A stretch of DNA of 19,853 nucleotides from J134 sp964484045 (GTDB lineage Bacteria > Pseudomonadota > Alphaproteobacteria > Sphingomonadales > Rhodothalassiaceae), in NCBI GenBank assembly GCA_964484045.1, contig CAZAEP010000015.1, positions 1 through 19,853 of the forward strand, in the 5' to 3' direction. Shown piece by piece: positions 15,110 to 19,853 of the stretch. Positions within the stretch are counted from its first letter, which is position 1; the number at the start of each line of letters is the position of its first letter. The position numbers were made by a program, and so were the translations under genes. Under the pieces are notes generated by a model, which was not told where the DNA came from, made no database searches, and saw only the letters and a list, made by a program, of their open reading frames with translations.

Positions 15110-16351
15110 ATGCCAACTGTCTCACCTGACGATCCCGGGGGCGCTCGCAGCAAGCCCGCCGAGCGGATCGATCTTGCCGGCGCCCTGCCCTTCGTCCTCG
15201 CCCATCTCGCCTGCCTCGCGGCCATCTGGACCGGCGTCCATCTGACCGATGTCCTCATCGGCCTCGGTCTCTTCTGGCTCAGGATGTTCGCGGTCACCGC
15301 CGGCTACCACCGCTATTTCTCGCACCGCAGCTTCAAGACCGGGCGTGTCTTCCAGTTCGTTCTCGCCGCTCTCGCCCAGAGCTCGGCGCAACGCGGCGTC
15401 CTGTGGTGGGCGGCGACGCACCGCCATCATCACCGCTATTCCGATACCGACGAGGATGTCCATTCGCCGGTCAAACGCAGCTTTCTCTACTCGCACATGG
15501 GCTGGATCTTCTCCGACCGGCATCGGACGACGAACCTTGCCGCGGTGCCCGACCTCGCCAGATATCCCGAGCTCCTGTGGCTCGATCGCCATCCCTATGT
15601 GCCGGCCATCGTGCTCGGTGCGCTGGTCTGGCTCGCAGCCGGCTGGTCGGGGCTCGTGGTCGGCTTCTTCTGGTCCACGGTCGTACTGTGGCACGCCACC
15701 TTCAGCATCAACTCGCTCGCCCATGTCTATGGCAGGCAGCGCTATCTGACCGGCGACCAGTCGCGCAACAACTGGTGGCTGGCACTCATCACCCTCGGCG
15801 AGGGCTGGCACAACAATCACCATCATTACCAGAGCGCCGCCTGCCAGGGCTTCCGCTGGTACGAGGTGGACATCAGCTACTACGTCCTCAAGGGGCTGGC
15901 CGCGGTCGGTCTCGTGCATGATCTCAAGCGTCCGCCCGCGCGTGTCGTGCGCAACGAGCAGCGCCTCGGGCGCGCGGTGGTGGAGAAGGCGGCGGCGCAA
16001 CTGGCGGCAAGTTTCCCGATAGCAACGATCGCCGCCGATCTTCGCCAGTATCTGCGCGACAAGCGCGTCAGCCTCGATGCCTCGATCGACGGGATCGGGC
16101 AGGATCTGGGAATGGTCCTCGAACGCTGGCAGGCCGGCGTCGACGACCGACTCGAGGCCGCCCGCCACGAACTCGAGGCCCTGGCCGGGCGCGTGCATCT
16201 GCCGGCCCTGCCGACGGCCGAGGAGCTGCGCGCCCGGGCCGCCGGCATGTTCGCCAACACGCCTTCGACGAACGAGATCGTCGAGCGGGCGCGGCAAATG
16301 CTGCTCGAACGTCTGCATCAGGAACTGGCAACCGCCCGGGCGGACGCCTGA
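15110..16351 (+). CDS. Membrane fatty acid (acyl-CoA delta-9 type) desaturase with C-terminal extension
   Basis: This is a di-iron membrane desaturase of 413 residues that introduces a cis double bond into a fatty acyl chain, probably acyl-CoA. All three histidine boxes are present: HRYFSH (67-72), HRHHH (104-108) and HNNHH (234-238, in LGEGWHNNHHHYQSAACQG). Flanking signatures DTDEDVHSPVKRSFLYSHMG and FSINSLAHVYGRQRY are typical of stearoyl-CoA desaturase-like proteins. Hydrophobic segments at about 22-62, 80-98, 164-198 and 255-270 are the expected membrane pairs. Residues 283-413 form a charged, helix-prone tail beyond the catalytic core (RLGRAVVEKAAAQLAASFPI and onward) whose role I do not recognise. 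AAGGA lies 13 bases before the ATG, slightly far. Electron donor genes are not adjacent. It converges on the ATP-grasp gene across 168 bases. Confidence 0.92.
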   Translation: MPTVSPDDPGGARSKPAERIDLAGALPFVLAHLACLAAIWTGVHLTDVLIGLGLFWLRMFAVTAGYHRYFSHRSFKTGRVFQFVLAALAQSSAQRGVLWWAATHRHHHRYSDTDEDVHSPVKRSFLYSHMGWIFSDRHRTTNLAAVPDLARYPELLWLDRHPYVPAIVLGALVWLAAGWSGLVVGFFWSTVVLWHATFSINSLAHVYGRQRYLTGDQSRNNWWLALITLGEGWHNNHHHYQSAACQGFRWYEVDISYYVLKGLAAVGLVHDLKRPPARVVRNEQRLGRAVVEKAAAQLAASFPIATIAADLRQYLRDKRVSLDASIDGIGQDLGMVLERWQAGVDDRLEAARHELEALAGRVHLPALPTAEELRARAAGMFANTPSTNEIVERARQMLLERLHQELATARADA

Positions 16352-16403
16352 AAGAACGCCGCGCAGGTTTCGACAAGTCCAGTAACTGGTGACGTTTTCC
16401 ATC

Positions 16404-16440
16404 CCCCGTTCGCACGCTGACATGCCCAGCACGAGCGGGG
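16404..16440. terminator. Possible bidirectional hairpin between convergent genes
   Basis: CCCCGTTCG (16404-16412) pairs with CGAGCGGGG (16432-16440) over 9 bp with one G-T wobble and a 19-base loop. It sits in the gap between the convergent desaturase and ATP-grasp genes, a natural place for shared termination. No good T-run follows on either strand, so support is weak. An 11-base palindrome CCAGTAACTGG (16379-16389) is also in this gap. Confidence 0.25.
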
Positions 16441-16519
16441 TTCGTCGCGGAAATTCTCTCCGTTCATCCTGCGGGGAGGACACCAGACCCGTCTCGGGGC
16501 ACGACCTGAAATGACCGCA

Positions 16520-17632
16520 CTACTCGCTGACGCCTTTCTGGTGAACCGGCGGGCGGTGCGCAATCCTGATCTCCTCGAACCATTGCGAGAATGCTGTGCT
16601 CTTAAGAATCCCGGTGCAATGGACGCCACACAGAGAGGAGGGCTGGACACCACGAAAATCGGCACGCCCGGCAAGCAGGAAATCACAGAACGTCGCAAGA
16701 AGTGGGATTTCAGGACAGGCCTCTTCCACCCACAGGAACTGTCCCATCGGATTGACCTCGAGAAAGACCCAGTGTCCCTCCGCATCGATAATGAAATCGA
16801 AGCAACCGAAAACGATGCCAAGCCGCTTCATTAGACATAAGCAGCCGCGCAGGATCTGATCGGGTACCTCGAGAGGCTCGATTGATACGCCGTTCGCTGA
16901 AAGTGACGCTTGGCGCCAATCATTGACTTCGGAGACCCGCACCCTGACATCGATCCGCGCCGCCAAGGCAACTTCTCCGCAGATAGTCACACGCGCTTCA
17001 TATTTCTTCCTCACCAAAGGCTGAAAGATACCCGGACAACGCTGGAGAGACTCTGGATCATCAAGCAGCGTCGGGTCGAGAATCGTTGTAAAGGTCGAGG
17101 CTACGCCCCCGGCGATCTGCCACTGTGCGGGATAGAACGGCTTGTAAATGATGCGGTCATGACGCTTCATGAATGCTTGCACCGCCTCCGAGTTATTTGA
17201 CATCAGAGTGTCTGGCACCATGAGTCCCGACCGCACGGCCTGTGCAAGCTGCACCGCCTTCGAATTGGCGTAAAATTCTCTGTCGTAGGGATTGATCCAC
17301 AGCGCCTCGGGTGCGACCAGGAAGCGTAGACAATTAAGAAACCGACCACACTCCTCCTGAGACACCGCGGCATCGTCGGGGTGAAGATCGTCGCCAACAT
17401 CGAGAACCCCAAAGCGCCGTGACCACACCGCAGTAATGGGCGACTCGTACGCTGCATCAATGCTGGTCCAGGCTCCTCCCCTGTCCGCAATGCCGAGACT
17501 AAGCCTATCGGGGAAGGGAAATTGCGACTGATACCAGATAGTGCATTCGACCCCGTGGCTTCGCAAAACCCAGAGAACACAATGTGCGTGCACATCATCG
17601 GGAAGGGAAAGAATCAGAATACGCGGTGGCAT
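16520..17632 (-). CDS. ATP-grasp ligase, graspetide-type (MvdD-like) RiPP maturase
   Basis: This is an ATP-grasp enzyme of 370 residues, likely to modify the adjacent precursor peptide. Graspetide maturases of this type activate Asp/Glu side chains by phosphorylation and join them to Ser/Thr/Lys to form omega-ester or amide rings. The family pattern is clear: an N-terminal ILILSLPDDVHAHCVLWVLR fold, then NPYDREFYANSKAVQLAQA with VRSGLMVPDTLMSN (from about 114). The ATP Lys lies in IIYKPFYP (Lys164), and FQPLVRKKYEARVTICGEVA follows (from 203). The metal-binding FGCFDFIIDAEGHWVFLEVN runs from 275 (Asp279, Glu292, Asn294), then PMGQFLWVEE. The ATG at 17632 has no strong ribosome-binding site. 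It lies 81 bases after the precursor stop, behind a hairpin. Base composition is lower in GC than the flanking genes, suggesting transfer. The exact ring chemistry is inferred. Confidence 0.85.
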   Translation of the reverse strand: MPPRILILSLPDDVHAHCVLWVLRSHGVECTIWYQSQFPFPDRLSLGIADRGGAWTSIDAAYESPITAVWSRRFGVLDVGDDLHPDDAAVSQEECGRFLNCLRFLVAPEALWINPYDREFYANSKAVQLAQAVRSGLMVPDTLMSNNSEAVQAFMKRHDRIIYKPFYPAQWQIAGGVASTFTTILDPTLLDDPESLQRCPGIFQPLVRKKYEARVTICGEVALAARIDVRVRVSEVNDWRQASLSANGVSIEPLEVPDQILRGCLCLMKRLGIVFGCFDFIIDAEGHWVFLEVNPMGQFLWVEEACPEIPLLATFCDFLLAGRADFRGVQPSSLCGVHCTGILKSTAFSQWFEEIRIAHRPPVHQKGVSE

Positions 17633-17663
17633 ATTGGCGTTGGAAGCATATCGATCCTGGACG

Positions 17664-17696
17664 AAAAGTGACGGCGAAACGCAGTCTCGCCGTCAC
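17664..17696 (-). terminator. Hairpin with T-tract between precursor and ATP-grasp gene (attenuator)
   Basis: On the minus strand, GTGACGGCGA pairs perfectly with TCGCCGTCAC (10 bp, arms 17687-17696 and 17668-17677) around a 9-base loop, followed at once by TTTT (17667-17664). This is an intrinsic-terminator shape with a short T-tract. It lies 17 bases after the precursor stop and 31 bases before the ATP-grasp ATG. Partial read-through would give much precursor RNA and little enzyme RNA, a common design for RiPP operons. Confidence 0.7.
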
Positions 17697-17713
17697 CTCG
17701 GCCCGATCACAAT

Positions 17714-17881
17714 TCAGGGAAGATCGCAGCCCGGCGCGGCATCGTCATATGCGTATAGAGGAGGTAGGCACCATGTCAGGTTGTTCGACCCCCCGGCCAC
17801 AGCCGCAATCTCTTCGTCACTCATCTCTCGCGCAGCCCGGCGTGCCAGGATACGTATCTGCTTCACTTGATTGGACGTCAT
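17714..17881 (-). CDS. Putative RiPP precursor peptide with double-glycine leader
   Basis: This small gene encodes 55 residues. Residues 1-31 look like a leader: a basic helix (VKQIRILARRAARE), then MSDEEIAAVAGG ending in the Gly-Gly cleavage motif seen in many secreted peptide leaders. Residues 32-55 would be the core, starting SNNLTWCLPPLYAY. It contains Ser32, Thr36, Cys38, Asp46, Asp47, Cys52 and Asp53, with several Pro and Tyr, and ends in CDLP. Thr/Ser donors and Asp acceptors are what a graspetide enzyme would join; two Cys could form a disulfide. The ATG at 17881 is chosen because AAGGGAG lies 8 bases upstream. A longer in-frame GTG start at 17923 is less likely. No PFFARFL microviridin motif is present. 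The ATP-grasp gene follows on the same strand. The RiPP role is inferred from context and leader shape. Confidence 0.75.
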   Translation of the reverse strand: MTSNQVKQIRILARRAAREMSDEEIAAVAGGSNNLTWCLPPLYAYDDAAPGCDLP

Positions 17882-17889
17882 CGTCGAGT

Positions 17890-17896
17890 CTCCCTT
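17890..17896 (-). promoter_or_regulatory. Ribosome-binding site that sets the precursor start
   Basis: AAGGGAG on the minus strand ends 8 bases before the ATG at 17881. It is a near-ideal Shine-Dalgarno sequence. It supports the 55-residue product over the 69-residue form from GTG 17923, and suggests strong translation of the precursor. Confidence 0.75.
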
Positions 17897-17925
17897 GTAG
17901 ATTGCGTGTCTGAGGTTTACCACTC

Positions 17926-17965
17926 TCTCGTATCACGAGATATTCGCAACCCACATTTACGTGAA
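17926..17965 (-). promoter_or_regulatory. Possible promoter and operator palindrome upstream of the RiPP precursor
   Basis: On the minus strand a weak sigma-70-like pair can be drawn: TTCACG (17965-17960), 17 bases, then TATCTC (17942-17937). Overlapping the -10 is a perfect palindrome TCTCGT-GAT-ACGAGA (17940-17926). It is not followed by a T-run, so it is more like a regulator site than a terminator. The promoter boxes match consensus poorly and are tentative; the palindrome itself is exact. The whole 144-base gap to the S9 peptidase stop is AT-richer than the surroundings. Confidence 0.35.
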
Positions 17966-18025
17966 CCCCGCACGAATCACAGATGTCTCTTCATGATATC
18001 GCCGGAAAGATCGTTCAACGGGAGT

Positions 18026-19853
18026 TTATTCGGCGGCCTTCTTCACCCCCAGCCGCTCCTCGAGGAAGGCGGCGACGCGGCGGTAGAGCGTCACCCGGTT
18101 GGCCAGCTTGCGCACGCCGTGGCCCTCGTCGGGAAAGCGCAAATAGGTGACCGGTACGCCGTTCGCCCGCACCGCCTTTACCAGCCGGTCGGATTCGGTC
18201 ACCGGATCACGGGGATCGTTCGCCCCATGCTCGATGAGCATGGGCACGCGGATGCGATCGGCGCGCGCCATCGGTGACAGCTCGGCGAAAAAGGCGCGGT
18301 CCTCGGGATCGGTGATATCGCCATATTCGAGCCGGTCCGACGCCTTCAATGCCGGCGAGGCTTCCTCGAGCGCCCGCACCCAGTCCGAGACCCCGACGAA
18401 GGAGACCCCGGCGTCGAAGGCGTCGGGATAGCTGCCGAGCACCGCATTCACCATATAGCCGCCATAGGATCCGCCCATCACGGCGGCACGGTCCGCATCG
18501 ACGCGACCGTCACGTTCGAGAAAGACGAGCACGTCGACGAGGTCGCGCACGGCGTTCGGCCTGAGACGCTGATTGTCGAGCCGGGCATAGGTCTTGCCGA
18601 AGCCGGTCGAGCCGCGGACATTGACGTCGAAGACGGCGATGCCGCGACCGACGAGATACTGCGTGACCGCACGAAAGCCGGGCCGCGCCTGTGCCGTCGG
18701 CCCGCCATGGACCGAGACCACCACCGGCGGCTTCGCGCCCGGCGTGGCCGTTTGCGGCAGATACAGGAGCCCGTGCAGCGTCACCCCGTCCCGCGCCGGG
18801 AAGAAGAGCGATTCCGGCACCACGAGCCTGCCGGGGTCGATGCCGGCCATCGTGGCCGCGGCGGGGCGCGTCAGCGTCCCGGTTTCAAGGTCCCAGACAT
18901 AGACGTCGCCCGCCACCCGCGGCCCGCTCACCGAAATCGAGACCCGGGGGGCAGACGCGGCGAAATCGATGGAATAGAGGCCCGGCGGCAGGTCGGGCGG
19001 AGTCAGCGCCCGACCGCTTTCGAGATCGCGGCCGTGCAGCACCGAATAACCGCCCTCGTTCGTCGTCCACAGGAGGTAGCGACCGTCGCCCGAAAGCGCG
19101 AGGAGGTCGACGTCATGCGCGGGCGCCTCGATGATCTCGAGCTTGCGTGCGGCGAGGTCGTAATGGGCGAGCGCCTTGAACTCACGATCCTGATCGGTGA
19201 CGAGATAGAAGCCGGCGCCATCCGGAGTCCATTCGAAATCACCGTAGAAGGCCGAGACCTCGGGCGCGAACAGGGTCTCGAAATCCCCCGTCTCGACATC
19301 GAGGAGGTGCAGGTCGTTGCCGTCCTCGCCGCGGGTCTCGCTGACCAGCACATGGCTGCCCCCGGGCTGCCAGGAGCGGGCGAAATAGCCGAAATGGCCC
19401 TCGTGCACGAGGCGCGCCGCGCCGCTTATCGTGTCCGCGACATAAATGTCGAAATCGCGCCCGTTGCGCTTCGTCGAGGCGTAGACGAAACGGCTGCCGT
19501 CGGCATTGAAATCGCCGAAGGCGCGGAAGGCGTCCGCATAGTCGAGCACCTGCCGCTCGCGCCGCCCGTCGGCGCCGATCACCCAATAGGCCTCCCGTTC
19601 ATTGCCCTCGCGGTCGGCGGCATAAAGCAGCCCCGCCCCATCGGGAAGCCAGCGATAGAAGGTGACCGCGGCACCGAAGGTGAGCTGTCGCGGCCAGCCG
19701 CCCGCGGCATCGACGATCCACAGTTGCGGCTTGCCGGTCACCGTATCGAGATAGGCCAGTCGCGTCCCGTCGGGCGACAGGGACGCACTGCGGATGCCGC
19801 GCACCATCAAAAAGCGCACGATGTCCGCCGGGGTCTCTCCGGCAAGCCCGGGC
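18026..19853 (-). CDS. S9 family (prolyl oligopeptidase / acylaminoacyl-peptidase-like) serine peptidase, 5'-truncated by the window
   Basis: This is an alpha/beta-hydrolase peptidase with an N-terminal beta-propeller, of the dipeptidyl aminopeptidase/acylaminoacyl-peptidase group. The frame stays open to the window edge (PGLAGETPADIVRFL reads on upstream of a GTG at 19819), so the true start is outside; at least 608 residues are visible. Propeller repeats appear as SLSPDGTRLAYLDTVTGKPQ, FNADGSRFVYASTKRNG and WTPDGAGFYLVTDQD. The C-terminal catalytic domain has PPVVVSVHGGPTAQARPGF and FDVNVRGSTGFGKTYARLD. The nucleophile motif is GGSYGGYMV (Ser codon at 18467-18469). The acid is in HGANDPRDPV and the His is in PDEGHGVRKL. 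Composition matches the high-GC background. It lies 144 bases upstream of the RiPP precursor on the same strand, with no clear terminator between them. Confidence 0.93.
   Translation of the reverse strand, partial: PGLAGETPADIVRFLMVRGIRSASLSPDGTRLAYLDTVTGKPQLWIVDAAGGWPRQLTFGAAVTFYRWLPDGAGLLYAADREGNEREAYWVIGADGRRERQVLDYADAFRAFGDFNADGSRFVYASTKRNGRDFDIYVADTISGAARLVHEGHFGYFARSWQPGGSHVLVSETRGEDGNDLHLLDVETGDFETLFAPEVSAFYGDFEWTPDGAGFYLVTDQDREFKALAHYDLAARKLEIIEAPAHDVDLLALSGDGRYLLWTTNEGGYSVLHGRDLESGRALTPPDLPPGLYSIDFAASAPRVSISVSGPRVAGDVYVWDLETGTLTRPAAATMAGIDPGRLVVPESLFFPARDGVTLHGLLYLPQTATPGAKPPVVVSVHGGPTAQARPGFRAVTQYLVGRGIAVFDVNVRGSTGFGKTYARLDNQRLRPNAVRDLVDVLVFLERDGRVDADRAAVMGGSYGGYMVNAVLGSYPDAFDAGVSFVGVSDWVRALEEASPALKASDRLEYGDITDPEDRAFFAELSPMARADRIRVPMLIEHGANDPRDPVTESDRLVKAVRANGVPVTYLRFPDEGHGVRKLANRVTLYRRVAAFLEERLGVKKAAE

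Noticed and set aside
16318..16467. 49-codon minus-strand ORF after the ATP-grasp gene (MNGENFRDEPRSCWACQR...)
   Set aside because: I considered it as a second cassette peptide. It lacks a properly spaced ribosome-binding site, has no leader or double Gly, and runs 34 bases into the desaturase coding end.
17882..17923. GTG-initiated 14-residue extension of the RiPP precursor
   Set aside because: The ATG at 17881 has a near-ideal AAGGGAG at 8-base spacing, which the GTG lacks. The extension also reads through that Shine-Dalgarno sequence.

Overview
The window is GC-rich (about 68% in a hand-counted 60-base line at 15901-15960). Its genes are tightly packed, mostly with Shine-Dalgarno sequences and short overlaps. 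Gene content (isobutyryl-CoA dehydrogenase, form II coxSLM-type molybdenum hydroxylase, NnrS, a CecR/YbhGFSR-type exporter, an acyl-CoA-type desaturase and an S9 peptidase) suggests a proteobacterium, most likely an alphaproteobacterium. That placement is an inference from style and gene content; there is no rRNA or other marker to confirm it.

Layout. Positions 1-529 hold the 3' part of a nicotinamidase-like hydrolase, convergent with an acyl-CoA dehydrogenase (585-1727, minus). A LysE/ArgO-type exporter (1884-2519) precedes a coxS-coxL-coxM operon (2599-6241) for a three-subunit molybdenum hydroxylase. Its AYRGAGR motif and S-L-M order mark it as form II, so true CO oxidation should not be assumed. 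Next comes aerobic glycerol-3-phosphate dehydrogenase glpD (6383-7921), whose 3' end overlaps a convergent nnrS (7875-9062, minus). nnrS is divergent from a five-gene operon (9249-14924): a CecR-like TetR repressor, a HlyD-type adaptor, a double-NBD ABC ATPase and two ABC-2 permeases. As far as I recall the E. coli proteins, this matches the cecR-ybhG-ybhF-ybhS-ybhR set in gene order and closely in protein length. Overlapping AT-rich palindromes at 9198-9222 are a likely operator. A membrane fatty acid desaturase follows (15110-16351).

The most interesting part is 16520-18025, a lower-GC island (45-52% in two hand-counted lines) between the desaturase and an S9 prolyl-oligopeptidase-family gene (18026 to the window edge, minus). 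It holds a two-gene ribosomal peptide (RiPP) cassette on the minus strand. A 55-residue precursor (17714-17881) has a leader ending in a double glycine and a 24-residue core rich in Asp, Pro, Tyr and Cys. Downstream is an ATP-grasp ligase (16520-17632) resembling graspetide (omega-ester peptide) maturases. Between them lies a 10-bp perfect hairpin followed by TTTT, which looks like a partial terminator that would favour precursor over enzyme expression. The leader lacks the microviridin PFFARFL motif, so this may be an uncharacterised graspetide-like family. No dedicated transporter or leader protease is seen in the cassette.

No tRNA, rRNA, CRISPR array or intact mobile element was recognised. 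No stretch over 300 bases lacks a gene.
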